From: Eoetvoesiella caeni
GTDB lineage: Bacteria; Pseudomonadota; Gammaproteobacteria; Burkholderiales; Burkholderiaceae_B
Assembly (NCBI RefSeq): GCF_003315175.1
Contig: NZ_QNRQ01000007.1
Span: 166,867-230,866, forward strand
DNA: 64,000 nt
Direction of reading: 5' to 3'
This document shows, in pieces, positions 1 through 9,473 of the stretch (its first letter is position 1; each line of letters begins with the position of its first letter). The position numbers and the translations under genes are program-made. Below the pieces are notes generated by a model. It saw nothing but the letters and a program-made list of their open reading frames with translations, had not been told where the DNA came from and made no database searches.

Positions 1-284
1 GCACCATACTCATAATCGCCCAGCGCGAAAAAATCATCCTTGCGATAGGGCAGCATTTCCAGAATGACCGGAAAAGTCTCGTTGGGGGTTCTGGCCGAGG
101 GACGATAGTAGGTCACGGCCAAATGCACGCCATCTTTCATTTCAAGTGTGCTGTTCTCCAAGAGAAACTCGTACCGGGCCGTTTCTGCGGGGGGTACTGT
201 GTCCCCAGAGCAGCCGAGTAAACCGGATGCCAGGAAAAGGCAGATCGCCGGTTTTTTTAGGAAGGTTATAGCCCAGCGCATCAT
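1..284 (-). CDS. CocE/NonD (peptidase S15-like) hydrolase, lipoprotein, 5' end only
   Basis: The window edge cuts this gene; about 94 N-terminal codons are visible. It starts at ATG 284 behind a GGGG ribosome site and encodes a short basic leader, a hydrophobic stretch and a lipobox (LLGC, lipidated Cys25), so the product should be an exported lipoprotein. After it come GVHLAVTYYRPSA and FPVILEMLPYRKDDF, the opening beta strands typical of the CocE/NonD alpha/beta-hydrolases (X-Pro dipeptidyl-peptidase S15 superfamily). In that family this strand precedes a Ser-Asp-His hydrolase core, which here lies outside the window. The substrate cannot be told. The family match rests on the motif and spacing. 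Confidence 0.7.
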   Translation of the reverse strand, partial: MMRWAITFLKKPAICLFLASGLLGCSGDTVPPAETARYEFLLENSTLEMKDGVHLAVTYYRPSARTPNETFPVILEMLPYRKDDFFALGDYEYG

Positions 285-654
285 TTTCCCCACGTCTTTT
301 GTGCCGCTTTCGGTCGCCCATGGCGAATGTCAATGTGATGATTGCGGCACGGCCTGCCCGCGATCGCCCCGCATCATGGCAGCGGTCATTGCTTTAAGCA
401 AGCCAGCAGGGCAAAAAGCCAGGGGATTCGTTGTCGGTGGATGGGATTTGGCATAGCGGTCTGCTGTCGGGACGGTTAAATAGGGCTTGTATAGGCATTT
501 CTTTGTGTTTCAAAGGCCTTTTCTTTCCACACCGCGGCTCAAGTTTCTATATAATATTCAGGTTCCAGTAAGAAAAGCCCGTGCGGTTGGCGTGGCTTGC
601 CACTACATGCATTTGTCGCGAGCCTCGGCTACGCGTCTCACGGAGAGCACTTTT
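285..654. other. intergenic region upstream of the Tim44-domain gene
   Basis: 370 bases separate the divergent hydrolase and Tim44-domain genes. A plus-strand reading frame continues upstream of the proposed start at 655, but its residues look non-coding and no signal peptide would form from the longer start. The only clear signal is a perfect TATAAT near 550. Nothing else was recognised. Confidence 0.5.
525..555 (+). promoter_or_regulatory. possible sigma-70 promoter for the Tim44-domain gene
   Basis: A perfect TATAAT lies at 550-555, about 100 bases before the proposed start at 655. The best upstream hexamer (TTCCAC, 525-530) is weak and the 19-base spacing is long. The -10 box is solid; the promoter call is an inference. 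Confidence 0.4.
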
Positions 655-1635
655 ATGTCTCGAGGTTTTACCAGGTTTTTTGCCATGGCCGTTTTGGCCA
701 TCTCGACAGGCGTCCTGCTGACGGCGTCTTTTGACGCCGAGGCGCGGCGCATGGGCGGCGGCCGCAGCTTCGGCCGCCAGTCATCCAATATCACGCAGCA
801 AACCAAGCCGGTGACACCGCCGGCTGCGGCTTCGACAACGCAGCGCAGCGCCGCACCAGCAGCGGGCGCAGCGGCAGGTGCCGCCGGCACTGCGGCAAAA
901 AGCGGCATGTCGCGTTTTCTGGGCCCCATTGCCGGCATAGCGGCCGGGCTGGGCATTGCCGCCTTGCTGTCCCACCTGGGCCTGGGCGGAGCATTTCTTG
1001 AAATGCTCTCCAGCATGGTGTTGATCGGCCTGGTGATATTTGCCGTCATGTTCATTGTGCGCCGCATGCGCGGGGGCGGCAGCAAGCCCGCCATGCAAGG
1101 GGCGCACGGGGCCGAAGGCGGCATGTTCAAGCAAGCCCATCCTCAGCCGCAGCCGCAAACCGGCTGGCAGCAGCCTGCCGCAGCGGCAGACGCTGCCACG
1201 GCCGAAGACCTTGCGCCGGTACCCGCGGCTCCGGTCGACGAAAAATGGTTTATTCCCGCCGACTTCGACACGCCCGCTTTCCTGGCCACGGCCAAGGCGC
1301 AGTTCGTCGCCATCCAGGCCGTCTGGGACAGCGGCGACCTGGACAAGCTGGGCGACTACCTTACCGACGACCTGATCGCCGAGTTCAAGCCGCAGATCCT
1401 GGCGCGCGAAGGCAAGCCCGAATCGACCGAAGTGGTCTTGCTCAATGCCGAGCTCATGGGTATTGAGGCTGTGGCCGGCGGCCACCTGGCCAGCGTGCGC
1501 TACTCGGGCATGTTGCGCGAATCCAGCCAGGCGGAAGCCTTCCGTTTCGAAGAGGTCTGGAACCTGTACAAGGCCGATAACGCTGGCTGGCTGTTGGCCG
1601 GCATCCAGCAAATTCCGGTCGAAAACGCAAGCTAG
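655..1635 (+). CDS. Tim44-like domain membrane protein
   Basis: 326 residues from ATG 655, chosen because it gives an immediate signal-like segment (MSRGFTRFF, hydrophobic stretch, cleavage near DAEA at about residue 32). Next comes a Gly/Arg-rich MGGGRSFG stretch, an Ala-rich low-complexity linker, one or two membrane segments around residues 95-135, a Gln/Pro/Ala linker, and a C-terminal Tim44/TIM44-like domain (about 190-322) with the pattern FLATAKAQFVAIQAVWDSGD. Bacterial members of this family are anchored in the membrane and have no firmly assigned role. It is a single gene followed by a hairpin. Family call is secure, function unknown. Confidence 0.85.
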   Translation: MSRGFTRFFAMAVLAISTGVLLTASFDAEARRMGGGRSFGRQSSNITQQTKPVTPPAAASTTQRSAAPAAGAAAGAAGTAAKSGMSRFLGPIAGIAAGLGIAALLSHLGLGGAFLEMLSSMVLIGLVIFAVMFIVRRMRGGGSKPAMQGAHGAEGGMFKQAHPQPQPQTGWQQPAAAADAATAEDLAPVPAAPVDEKWFIPADFDTPAFLATAKAQFVAIQAVWDSGDLDKLGDYLTDDLIAEFKPQILAREGKPESTEVVLLNAELMGIEAVAGGHLASVRYSGMLRESSQAEAFRFEEVWNLYKADNAGWLLAGIQQIPVENAS

Positions 1636-1652
1636 GGTCCAAAAGGCCCATA

Positions 1653-1700
1653 CGAAACAGGCTGGGTTGGCTCCTGCGGGCGCCAGCCCGGCCTGTTTCG
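1653..1700 (+). terminator. hairpin after the Tim44-domain gene
   Basis: Perfect 10-base inverted repeat CGAAACAGGC / GCCTGTTTCG closing an imperfect GC-rich inner stem, 17 bases after the stop codon. It is followed by CTTATTGT rather than a clean T-run, so it may be a weak or factor-assisted terminator. Confidence 0.5.
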
Positions 1701-1769
1701 CTTATTGTCAGTTAAACTTAAGGCCTTGAACTATCTTCGGGCATTTCGCGCCAGTTGCGAATTTCTGTC

Positions 1770-2414
1770 ATGCTTCCAATTCCCTCCTTCCTGGCCCCTG
1801 CAACGGTTTGTGCCGGCGCGCTGAACAAATTGCTGCAGCGCGAGCCGTGGGCGCGCGAACGCCTTGCCCGCCATGCGGGTAAAACCGTGCGCTTTGTCGC
1901 CGGTTCCTGGGTTGTGAGCTTGTCTTTGCAGGCCGGTGGCCTGGTGCAGGCCTCCGACCCGGCCATCGTGCCGGATGTCACCTTGACCATTCCAGCCAAC
2001 CGACTGGGGCAATTGCCCCAAGTGCTGCGTTCGGCCGACCCCGGCGAAATCGCCGAACTGATGCACGTGCAGGGCGATGCCGGCCTGGCCCGAGTGGTTT
2101 CCGACCTGGCGCGCGAACTGCGATGGGATATTGAAGACGATCTGGCCGCAGTGGTGGGCGACGTGGCCGCCGTGCGCCTGATAAGCGGTGCGAAGCTGTT
2201 TGTCGGGGGTGTGCGCCAGGCCGGTAAACGGCTGGCCGGCAACGTGGGCGAATACTTGTCCGAAGAAAGCGGCGTGCTTTTGTCGCGGCCGGCCTTCTAC
2301 GAATGGCAGCAGCGCATGCAGTCGGCGCAGCAGCGGCTGGCCGAGCTCGAGCACACTGTGGCCGGGCTGGAGCGCCGTGTGGCAGGCAAGGGTAACCGGA
2401 ATACCGCATGTTGA
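1770..2414 (+). CDS. ubiJ: ubiquinone biosynthesis accessory factor UbiJ (SCP2 domain)
   Basis: 214 residues from ATG 1770; an in-frame TTG at 1755 is a less likely start. The N-terminal part (about 10-115) fits an SCP2 lipid-binding domain, as in UbiJ, which holds ubiquinone precursors within the cytosolic Ubi complex. The end (about 170-205: [20 protein letters not shown]) is a clear coiled coil, also a UbiJ trait. Its stop overlaps the ubiB start by 7 bases, the usual ubiJ-ubiB pairing and a sign of translational coupling. Family and context agree. Confidence 0.88.
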   Translation: MLPIPSFLAPATVCAGALNKLLQREPWARERLARHAGKTVRFVAGSWVVSLSLQAGGLVQASDPAIVPDVTLTIPANRLGQLPQVLRSADPGEIAELMHVQGDAGLARVVSDLARELRWDIEDDLAAVVGDVAAVRLISGAKLFVGGVRQAGKRLAGNVGEYLSEESGVLLSRPAFYEWQQRMQSAQQRLAELEHTVAGLERRVAGKGNRNTAC

Positions 2415-3964
2415 CGTTGCTTCGCCTGATCCGCATTGTTTTTATATCGCTGCGCTACAGGCTCGACGAGCTGGTGCTGTCCAGCATCAAGCATCCCATC
2501 GCCTATTGCCTGCTGCGTATTGTGCGGTTCGGGCGGCCGCCCCGCGTTGCGCGCGGCGTGCGCTTGCGTTTGGCGCTGGAATCCCTAGGCCCGATTTTCG
2601 TCAAGTTCGGGCAGGTGCTGTCGACGCGCCGCGACCTTATTCCCTTGGATGTGGCCGCCGAACTGGCGTTGCTGCAAGACCGCGTGCCGCCGTTCCCTTC
2701 GGACCAGGCGGCCGCCTGCATACAGGCCGCGCTGGGTGCGACGCCGCAACAGCTGTTCCGCCACTTCGAGGTCGACCCGGTTGCATCGGCCTCGATCGCC
2801 CAGGTGCACCTGGCCGTCATGCACGATGGGCGCGAAGTCGCCGTCAAGGTCTTGCGTCCAGGCATGCTCAATATCATTGAAAAAGACCTGGCGCTGATGC
2901 GGGCCCTGGCCGGCGTGGTCGAGCGGCTGGCCCCCGACAGCCGGCGCCTGAAGCCGCGCGAAGTCGTGGCCGAATTCAACAACTACCTGCATGACGAGCT
3001 GGACCTGGTGCGCGAGGCGGCCAATTGCAGCCAGTTGCGCCGCAATTTCGGGCCTGATACAGGGCGTGCGAATTTGCTGATGGTGCCGGAAGTCGTCTGG
3101 GAATACACCACGACCACGGTCTTCACCATGGAGCGGATGCACGGCATTCCGGTAAGCCAGACAGACCGGCTGCGGGCCAGTGGAATCAACGTCAAGGACC
3201 TGGCTCGCACAGGGGTCGAGATTTTCTTTACCCAGGTCTTCGCCGACGGCTTTTTCCACGCGGACATGCATCCGGGCAATATTTATGTTTCCGACGCACC
3301 CGAAACGCTAGGGCGCTATATTGCGCTGGACTTCGGTATCGTGGGTTCGTTGTCGGAGCACGACAAGAATTACCTGGCCCAGAACTTCCTGGCTTTTTTC
3401 CGGCGCGATTACCGCCGCGTGGCGCAATTGCACATCGAGTCGGGCTGGGTTCCCGCCGACACGCGCGAAGAAGAACTGGAAGGGGCCGTGCGCGCGGTGT
3501 GCGAGCCTTATTTCGACCGGCCGCTGGCCGAGATTTCATTGGGGCAGGTATTGTTGCGCCTGTTTCAGACCTCGCGCCGCTTCAATGTCGAGATCCAGCC
3601 GCAACTGGTGCTGTTGCAAAAAACCCTGCTGAATGTCGAAGGCATGGGGCGCGAACTGGATCCTGGACTGGACTTGTGGCAAACAGCCAAGCCCTTCCTG
3701 GAAAAGTGGATGCACGAACGGATGGGGCTGGCCGGTTTGCGCCAGCGCCTGGACAAAGAGGCGGCCCAGTGGGCTCAGATGCTGCCGCAATTGCCGCGCC
3801 TGGTGCACACCGCGCTGTCGCGCCCCGACTCGCTGCCGTCCATGAATGCTGAAATCAGCCGCCTGCGCAAGGCGCAAGAACAGACCAACCGTCTTTTAAT
3901 GGTGTTTGCCGCAACCGTTGCCGTAGCGGTAGGTGTTGCAATTTGGGCACTTGCGGGACAATGA
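2408..3964 (+). CDS. ubiB: ubiquinone biosynthesis atypical kinase/ATPase UbiB
   Basis: 518 residues. Shows the hallmarks of the UbiB/ADCK atypical kinase family: KxGQ motif (KFGQ, residues 66-69), the Ala-rich nucleotide loop (ASIAQVH, about 127), invariant Lys in VAVKVLRPG, the HADMHPGN catalytic loop (about 283) and the DFG metal motif (LDFGIVG, about 311). A hydrophobic C-terminus (about 495-517) anchors it in the inner membrane. UbiB supports late coenzyme Q synthesis, probably by using ATPase activity to extract lipid intermediates. It overlaps ubiJ, so the two are one transcript. Length is slightly under the E. coli protein (546). Confidence 0.95.
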   Translation: MLTLLRLIRIVFISLRYRLDELVLSSIKHPIAYCLLRIVRFGRPPRVARGVRLRLALESLGPIFVKFGQVLSTRRDLIPLDVAAELALLQDRVPPFPSDQAAACIQAALGATPQQLFRHFEVDPVASASIAQVHLAVMHDGREVAVKVLRPGMLNIIEKDLALMRALAGVVERLAPDSRRLKPREVVAEFNNYLHDELDLVREAANCSQLRRNFGPDTGRANLLMVPEVVWEYTTTTVFTMERMHGIPVSQTDRLRASGINVKDLARTGVEIFFTQVFADGFFHADMHPGNIYVSDAPETLGRYIALDFGIVGSLSEHDKNYLAQNFLAFFRRDYRRVAQLHIESGWVPADTREEELEGAVRAVCEPYFDRPLAEISLGQVLLRLFQTSRRFNVEIQPQLVLLQKTLLNVEGMGRELDPGLDLWQTAKPFLEKWMHERMGLAGLRQRLDKEAAQWAQMLPQLPRLVHTALSRPDSLPSMNAEISRLRKAQEQTNRLLMVFAATVAVAVGVAIWALAGQ

Positions 3965-4061
3965 ATTGGGTATTACGCTAGTTTCATGTCTTTTTAGTGT
4001 AGTGCACCGCATGTAGACTTACCTTAACCGTCACTGGCGTTTCACTGACAGGCGACACCAT

Positions 4062-4083
4062 GAAGGCGCCGCCTTCGATTTTT
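4062..4083 (+). terminator. rho-independent terminator downstream of ubiJ-ubiB
   Basis: Hairpin GAAGGC-GCC-GCCTTC followed by GATTTTTG, about 100 bases after the ubiB stop and before the next gene. Stem, short loop and T-run fit an intrinsic terminator. Confidence 0.6.
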
Positions 4084-4162
4084 GCCGTAAATGCCGTCGC
4101 AGGACCGGCACGTTTCCGGGCTGTTATCCGGAAGCCACAAACATTACACAAGAGAGATCCTT

Positions 4163-5017
4163 ATGCTTTATCCTGAATTGTTCAAATCGATGGAAGCGGT
4201 ACGCTGGAATATGGCGTCCGACATTCCATGGGACGACTTTGATGGCAGCAAGCTCTCGGATGATCAGGCATATACAATCAAGATGAATGCCATTACCGAA
4301 TGGGCGGCCTTGCCAGCTACTGAAATGTTCTTGCGCGACAATCGCGACGACAGCGATTTCTGCGCGTTCATGTCCATCTGGTTTTACGAAGAGCAAAAGC
4401 ACTCGCTGGCCCTTATCGAGTATTTGCGCCGTTTTCGGCCGGAACTCACACCCACCGAAGAAGAACTGCACAAGGTGCGGTTTGAATTCGACCCGGCGCC
4501 CGCGCTCGAAACCCTGATGCTGCACTTTTGCGGCGAAATCCGCCTGAACCACTGGTACCGGCGCGCCTCGGACTGGCACTCCGAACCGGTCATCAAAAGC
4601 ATCTACAAGATTATTGCGCAGGACGAAGCCCGCCATGCCGGCGCCTATCTGCGCTACATGAAGCGTGCGCTGGTCCACAAGGGCAAAGAATTCGGCGAGC
4701 AGGCCCGCCTTTCGTTCGCCAAGATCGGCGTGCTGATGGCTTCGGCCCATCGTACGCCGCAGGCGCTGCACCCCACCAATCTGCACGTCAACAAAGACAT
4801 GTTTCCCAACGACACCGTACAGTCCAAGCTGCCGTCGCCGGGCTGGCTGGAAAACTGGCTCGACAACCAGATTTGTTTCGATAAAGAATGGGAAGGCAAA
4901 GTCAGTTCGCGTATTTTGCACAATATGTCGCTGCTGATGGATACCACCTTCAATACGGTGCAAGACCTTAACCGCTATCGCAAGGAAATCATCAAGTCCT
5001 TGCCGGTGGTGGCTTAA
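4163..5017 (+). CDS. ferritin-like diiron protein, acyl-ACP desaturase related
   Basis: 284 residues from ATG 4163, preceded by AGAGAG; longer upstream starts lack family sequence. Two diiron motifs are visible, EEQKH (residues 76-80) and DEARH (154-158), with further Glu residues between, the arrangement of class II soluble diiron enzymes (stearoyl-ACP desaturase and relatives). No transmembrane segment. Known relatives insert double bonds into carrier-bound acyl chains, but many bacterial members are uncharacterised, so a lipid-modifying oxygenase is an inference. rfaE2 follows 4 bases after the stop and is probably co-transcribed. Confidence 0.75.
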   Translation: MLYPELFKSMEAVRWNMASDIPWDDFDGSKLSDDQAYTIKMNAITEWAALPATEMFLRDNRDDSDFCAFMSIWFYEEQKHSLALIEYLRRFRPELTPTEEELHKVRFEFDPAPALETLMLHFCGEIRLNHWYRRASDWHSEPVIKSIYKIIAQDEARHAGAYLRYMKRALVHKGKEFGEQARLSFAKIGVLMASAHRTPQALHPTNLHVNKDMFPNDTVQSKLPSPGWLENWLDNQICFDKEWEGKVSSRILHNMSLLMDTTFNTVQDLNRYRKEIIKSLPVVA

Positions 5018-5021
5018 GCAG

Positions 5022-5498
5022 GTGGCGGCCCGTTTTGAAGCCAAGGTATTAAGCCGCGAAGCTTGCGTTGCCGCAGCGGGCGAATTCGCCCGGCCGCTGG
5101 TGTTTACCAACGGCGTATTCGACATCCTGCACCGGGGGCATGTCACATACCTTGACGCCGCCGCCCAGTTGGGCGCGACGCTGGTCGTGGCGGTCAACAC
5201 CGACGAGTCCGTGCGCCGCCTGGGCAAGGGGGCCGACAGGCCGCTGAACCGCCAGGAAGACCGCGCCGCCATGCTGGCCGCGCTGCAATGCGTTTCCGCC
5301 GTGACGGTGTTCGAAGAAGACACGCCGCAGGCGTTGATCGAACAGCTCAGGCCGGACATCATCGTCAAAGGGGGCGACTACGACATGGCCAGCTTGCCCG
5401 AGACCGCCAGCGTTGAAAGCTGGGGTGGCAAGGCGGTGGCGATACCGTTCGAGTTCGAACGTTCGACCACGGCGTTATTGCGCAAAATACGAGGCTAG
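5022..5498 (+). CDS. rfaE2: D-glycero-beta-D-manno-heptose 1-phosphate adenylyltransferase
   Basis: 158 residues from GTG 5022, the only start close to the family N-terminus. The nucleotidyltransferase signature is plain: TNGVFDILHRGHV with the HxGH motif at about 37-40, then KGGDYD and FERSTTALL. This is the stand-alone adenylyltransferase half of HldE; it makes ADP-D-glycero-D-manno-heptose for the lipopolysaccharide inner core, in the cytosol. The kinase half is not in this window. It lies 4 bases downstream of the diiron protein gene. Confidence 0.92.
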   Translation: MAARFEAKVLSREACVAAAGEFARPLVFTNGVFDILHRGHVTYLDAAAQLGATLVVAVNTDESVRRLGKGADRPLNRQEDRAAMLAALQCVSAVTVFEEDTPQALIEQLRPDIIVKGGDYDMASLPETASVESWGGKAVAIPFEFERSTTALLRKIRG

Positions 5499-5542
5499 TT
5501 TTGATCGGGCAACTGCGGCTGCGCCGTGGCCTTCTTGTTGAT

Positions 5543-6895
5543 TTACCGGCTTAGCGCTGCGGCCGGGCCGGTTTCAAGCAACTGGTTGATGGCCGTGATG
5601 TCGGCTTCGCTGAGGATGCCGCTGCTGGCCTTGAGCCGCAGGCTGTTCATCAGCGTATCGTATCGGGCGCGAAGCAGGGCGCGCTGGGTTTCGTAAAGCT
5701 GTTGCTGGGCATTGAGTACGTCGATATTCACGCGCACGCCGATTTCGTATCCGATTTTGTTGGCATCGAGCGAAGCCAGGCTGGATTTTTCGGCTGCCTG
5801 CAGGGCCTCGATTTGGGCCAGGCCCGAGGTGACGCCCGAGAAATACTGCTGGGTTGACTGCACCGCCTGGCGCCGCGCGGCTTCAAGATCGTAGCGTGCC
5901 TGTTGCAGGCGCGAGGTCTGCTCGCGCACCTGCGACGAAATCTCGCCGCCGGAATAAATGGGAATCAATAGCTGTACGCCGACCGTGGTGTCGAGCGAGC
6001 GCGGGCCGTTTTGCATGCCGTAGACGCCTCGGTCGCTGATGCTGCCGGTCTGGGCATACAGGCTGAGAGTGGGCGCGTGCCCGCTTTTGGCGATGGCGAT
6101 TTGCTTTTCGACGATTTTGGCGGAGAGCTGGGCACGTGCGACGGCCAGGTTGGCTTGGCCTGCCTGCGCCGTCCAGTCGCCCAGCTTGTTGGGCTGCGGG
6201 GGCGGCAGCGTGGTCGTGGAGGCCAGGCCGGCCAGCGCGCCGGGACGTTCGTAGATGATCTTGGCAAGCTGGTCTTCGCTGACCTGGACCGCATTGCGGG
6301 CTTGCAGTTCGCCGGCATTGAGCAGGTCCAGCCGCGACTGCGCTTCATAGGTGTCGGCGATGGTCTTGCCGCCCAACTCGAATCCCTTTTTGGCGGCATC
6401 CAGTTGCGAGCTGACCGCTTGCTTCTGGGCCAGCACGGTGCGCAAAGTGTCTTGTGCCGCCAGCACATCGAAATAGGCTTGCGAGACGCGCAGTATCAGG
6501 TCCTGATAGGCTTGCTGCATGCCCAGGTCGGCAGAATTGGCCACAAACTGGGACTGTTCCAGCTTGTTCCAGTTGCCGATGTCGATGATGGGCTGGGTCA
6601 GCGTCAGCGCCCATAGGCCGCGCCGCTTGGTTTCGCCTTGGCTCAAGCCGCGCAGTTCGCGGTTGGTGTCGACTTCGCCGGCGGCGCTGGCGCTTATGTA
6701 GGGCAAAAGCTTGGCTCGTGCCTGCGGGACGATTTCCTGGTCGGCGTTGCGCTGGGCTCGGGCGGCTGCGTAAGCGGGGTCGCGTTGCAATGCGGCATCC
6801 CAGACCTGTTGCAGGTTCTGGCGATGCTGGGCATGCGCCGGACTGCCCAGCAGAGCCAGGGCAATAAGGCTTGGCACCCAGGATGCGATGCGCAT
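5543..6895 (-). CDS. tolC: TolC family outer membrane channel
   Basis: 450 residues with a signal peptide (cleavage near AHAQ, about 22) and the repeated long amphipathic helices of outer membrane efflux proteins; the pattern WxLTLTQPIIDIGNW near residue 95 and its second-half counterpart VGVQLLIPIYSGGEISSQ are typical TolC elements. TolC trimers form the outer membrane and periplasmic duct for tripartite export systems and type I secretion. The start is only 3 bases from the stop of the upstream methyltransferase gene, so the two form an operon, an order common in Bordetella relatives. Confidence 0.9.
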   Translation of the reverse strand: MRIASWVPSLIALALLGSPAHAQHRQNLQQVWDAALQRDPAYAAARAQRNADQEIVPQARAKLLPYISASAAGEVDTNRELRGLSQGETKRRGLWALTLTQPIIDIGNWNKLEQSQFVANSADLGMQQAYQDLILRVSQAYFDVLAAQDTLRTVLAQKQAVSSQLDAAKKGFELGGKTIADTYEAQSRLDLLNAGELQARNAVQVSEDQLAKIIYERPGALAGLASTTTLPPPQPNKLGDWTAQAGQANLAVARAQLSAKIVEKQIAIAKSGHAPTLSLYAQTGSISDRGVYGMQNGPRSLDTTVGVQLLIPIYSGGEISSQVREQTSRLQQARYDLEAARRQAVQSTQQYFSGVTSGLAQIEALQAAEKSSLASLDANKIGYEIGVRVNIDVLNAQQQLYETQRALLRARYDTLMNSLRLKASSGILSEADITAINQLLETGPAAALSR

Positions 6896-6898
6896 GGT

Positions 6899-7579
6899 CT
6901 AGAACTTGAACTGCGACACAGCGGTGCCGCGCAGCGGCTTGATGACAGTGTCGAACAGCGCGACGGTATCGAAGCTTGCAGCGCTGGTTCGGGTAATGCG
7001 CATTGCCGTCATGATGGGACCCTGGCCGACGACAGCCACCATGCGCCCGCCGATGCACAACTGATACTTGAGTGCATCGGGGACGGTGGGGGTAGAGCCG
7101 CTAAGCAAAATGGCATCGTATTCGGCGGTTCCCCAGCCGGCATTGGCCGCGCCCACTTCGACCTTGACATTGTTGATCTGGTTGCGTTGCAGGTTGTTTT
7201 CGGCAAACGCAGCAAGGCGGCTTTCGATTTCTATGCTGGTAACCTGCTGGGCCAGTTGGGCCAGCAGGGCAGCCTGGTAGCCCGAGCCTGTGCCGATTTC
7301 CAGTACACAGCAATTGCTCGTAAGCTGAAGTTCTTGCGCCAGCCTGGCCTCGACCTTGGGCGCCAGCATGGTCTCCCGCGTGTCGATGGAGTTGATGATC
7401 AGCGGCAGCTCGATATCCGAGAAGGCCAGTGCCTGTAGGCCGGGCGGCACAAATCGCTCGCGGCGAACCGTAAACAAGGCTTGCAGAATGTTTTGGTCAA
7501 GGACGTCCCAGGGACGGATTTGCTGCTCGACCATATTAAAGCGAGCTTGTTCGATTTCGGAAAGACCAGTCACGTTCAT
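6899..7579 (-). CDS. pcm: protein-L-isoaspartate O-methyltransferase family protein
   Basis: 226 residues. Motif I of the SAM-binding fold is seen as VLEIGTGSGYQAA (about 92-104), preceded by MVEQQIRPWDV and the RERFVPP segment shared by PCMT enzymes. These enzymes methylate damaged isoaspartyl residues for repair. Some proteobacterial members located next to tolC are divergent, so the repair activity is inferred, not certain. First gene of a two-gene operon with tolC. Confidence 0.82.
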   Translation of the reverse strand: MNVTGLSEIEQARFNMVEQQIRPWDVLDQNILQALFTVRRERFVPPGLQALAFSDIELPLIINSIDTRETMLAPKVEARLAQELQLTSNCCVLEIGTGSGYQAALLAQLAQQVTSIEIESRLAAFAENNLQRNQINNVKVEVGAANAGWGTAEYDAILLSGSTPTVPDALKYQLCIGGRMVAVVGQGPIMTAMRITRTSAASFDTVALFDTVIKPLRGTAVSQFKF

Positions 7580-7675
7580 GGGTATGAGATAGGAAAAACC
7601 AGGATGGAATCGATCATTGTACTAAGGAATCCCGCCGTCAAGGCGGGGGGGCCTTTCAGGCTGGAGCGTTACGGG

Positions 7676-8494
7676 TTATTGGGCCGGCCACGCGGCATGG
7701 AAATGATGCACCGGGCCGTGCCCGCTGCCCACTTGCAGCTCGCCCGAGCGGGCGATGGCCGCCACGAGATAAGCTTTGGCCTGGCGGGCGGCTTCGGGCA
7801 CATCTTCCAGGCGCGGCAACAAGGCGGCCAGCGCGGCCGACAAGGTACAGCCCGTGCCGTGGGTGTTCTTGGTTTCGATGCGTCTTCCCGGCAGCTCGAT
7901 CATGCGGTCGCCGTCGTGCAGAATGTCGATGGTGTCGTTGCCGGGCAAGTGCCCGCCTTTCAGGAATACCCAGCGCTCGCCGCGGTCGTTCAGCAGGCGC
8001 CGCAGCTTTTCGGCGACGCGGCGCATTTCCTTGACCGAGTCGACCGGGCTGCTGCCAAGCAGCACGCCCGCCTCGGGCAGGTTGGGCGTGATGACGGTGG
8101 CCAGGGGAATAAGGTGTTCGCGCAATTCCTGTATGGCCGATTTTTCCAGCAGGGCATCGCCGCTTTTGGCGATCATGACCGGATCCAGCACAATATGCGC
8201 CGGCTTCCAGTGGGCCAGCCGCTCGGCCACGACGCGTGTCACGGCCTGCTGGCCCAGCATGCCGATCTTGACCGCGTCGATGCGCACGTCGGCGAACAGA
8301 GTATCGATCTGCAAGGCGACGAAGTCGGGCGGCACTGGGCAGACGCCGGCCACTACTTGCGTGTTCTGCGCGGTAAGCGCCGCAATGACCGCCGTTCCGT
8401 AGGCGCCCAGCGCGCTCATGGTTTTTATGTCGGCCAGGACGCCGGCTCCGCCGGAGGGGTCGACGCCGGCAATGGTCAGGGTATTGGGGATCAT
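7676..8494 (-). CDS. thiD: hydroxymethylpyrimidine/phosphomethylpyrimidine kinase
   Basis: 272 residues from ATG 8494; a longer reading frame upstream is only the shadow of thiG. Ribokinase-type motifs: TIAGVDPSGGAG (about 6-17) and the C-terminal catalytic NTHGTGCTLSAA (around 211-222) with the anion hole. It phosphorylates HMP and HMP-P to HMP-PP for thiamine synthesis in the cytosol. Fourteen bases separate it from the upstream thiG stop, so both are likely one transcript. Confidence 0.94.
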   Translation of the reverse strand: MIPNTLTIAGVDPSGGAGVLADIKTMSALGAYGTAVIAALTAQNTQVVAGVCPVPPDFVALQIDTLFADVRIDAVKIGMLGQQAVTRVVAERLAHWKPAHIVLDPVMIAKSGDALLEKSAIQELREHLIPLATVITPNLPEAGVLLGSSPVDSVKEMRRVAEKLRRLLNDRGERWVFLKGGHLPGNDTIDILHDGDRMIELPGRRIETKNTHGTGCTLSAALAALLPRLEDVPEAARQAKAYLVAAIARSGELQVGSGHGPVHHFHAAWPAQ

Positions 8495-8508
8495 GCTGCG
8501 GGCGCGCC

Positions 8509-9309
8509 TTATTTGCCGACGGACTGCAGTAGCCCTTCGGTGGGCGAGCTGGGGTCGGCGCTGTAGAACTTGCGCGGCATGCGGCCGGCGCGGAACGCTT
8601 CGCGCCCGGCCTCGACGGCCTTTTTCATGGCGCCGGCCATCAGTATGGGGTCGGCGGCGCCGGCAATGGCGGTGTTCATGAGGATGGCGTCGCAGCCCAG
8701 CTCCATGGCAATGGCAGCATCGGAGGCTGTGCCTACGCCGGCGTCGACCAGCACGGGCACGGTGGCCTGGTCGAGAATCAAGCGCAGATTCCATGGGTTG
8801 AGAATGCCCATGCCCGACCCGATAAGCGAGGCCAGAGGCATGACGGCAACGCAGCCCATGTCGGCCAGCATGCGGCACTGGATGGGGTCGTCGGTGCAGT
8901 AGACCATGACCTCGAAGCCTTCATTGACCAGGGTTTGGGCCGCTTTGAGGGTTTCGGGCATATTGGGAAACAGGTTGTCCTTGTCGCCCAGTACCTCCAG
9001 CTTCACCAGCTTGTGTCCGTCCAGCAACTCGCGCGCCAGGCGCAGTGTGCGCACGGCGTCGTCGGCGGTATAGCAGCCGGCCGTATTGGGCAGGATGGTG
9101 AATTTGGACGGCGGCAGGAAGTCCAGCAGATTGGGTTCGCCCGCGTTTTGGCCTATGTTGGTGCGGCGGATCGCCACGGTAACGATCTGGGCGCCGCTGG
9201 CGTCGATGGCCTGGCGGGTTTCGTCGAAGTCTTTGTATTTGCCGGTGCCTACCAGCAAGCGTGAGTCGTAGTTGCGGCCGGCAAGGTTGAAGGTGTCAGA
9301 GTGGTTCAT
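8509..9309 (-). CDS. thiG: thiazole synthase
   Basis: 266 residues from ATG 9309. TIM-barrel thiazole synthase with the Schiff-base lysine in VKLEVLGD (Lys103) and the phosphate-binding [13 protein letters not shown] and [11 protein letters not shown] segments. It forms the thiazole phosphate ring of thiamine from deoxyxylulose phosphate, dehydroglycine and ThiS-thiocarboxylate. thiD follows directly. No thiS or thiO is adjacent, and no TPP riboswitch (THI box) was recognised in the 160 bases upstream. A ThiE-like domain occurs far away at 33973-35025. Confidence 0.95.
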   Translation of the reverse strand: MNHSDTFNLAGRNYDSRLLVGTGKYKDFDETRQAIDASGAQIVTVAIRRTNIGQNAGEPNLLDFLPPSKFTILPNTAGCYTADDAVRTLRLARELLDGHKLVKLEVLGDKDNLFPNMPETLKAAQTLVNEGFEVMVYCTDDPIQCRMLADMGCVAVMPLASLIGSGMGILNPWNLRLILDQATVPVLVDAGVGTASDAAIAMELGCDAILMNTAIAGAADPILMAGAMKKAVEAGREAFRAGRMPRKFYSADPSSPTEGLLQSVGK

Positions 9310-9377
9310 GTGAGGTGCTGCGCTTGGGGTGGTTGTCGTGTGCCTGAAAGGATAATCGATTTTACGGCGCATCCGTG

Positions 9378-9403
9378 AAAAAGCCCATTCCGCTTGCGGC
9401 TTT
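9378..9403 (-). terminator. probable intrinsic terminator after btuF
   Basis: On the minus strand AAAGCC and GGGCTTT pair around a short loop and are followed by a T-run (plus-strand GAAAAAGCCC). It lies about 70 bases beyond the btuF stop and before thiG. Confidence 0.5.
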
Positions 9404-9473
9404 GCCGGTGCGCAGCGTCATGGATCCAGGCAGCAGCGGATCAGCATGGAGGAAGCAGGTAGCAACGCCTAAT

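Noticed and set aside
4124..5368. 414-codon minus-strand frame
   Set aside because: It spans the reverse of the diiron protein and rfaE2 genes, with no protein-like motifs.
9310..9473. TPP riboswitch or thiS gene upstream of thiG
   Set aside because: No THI-box core (CTGAGA...) or ThiS C-terminal GG was found; only a terminator for btuF.
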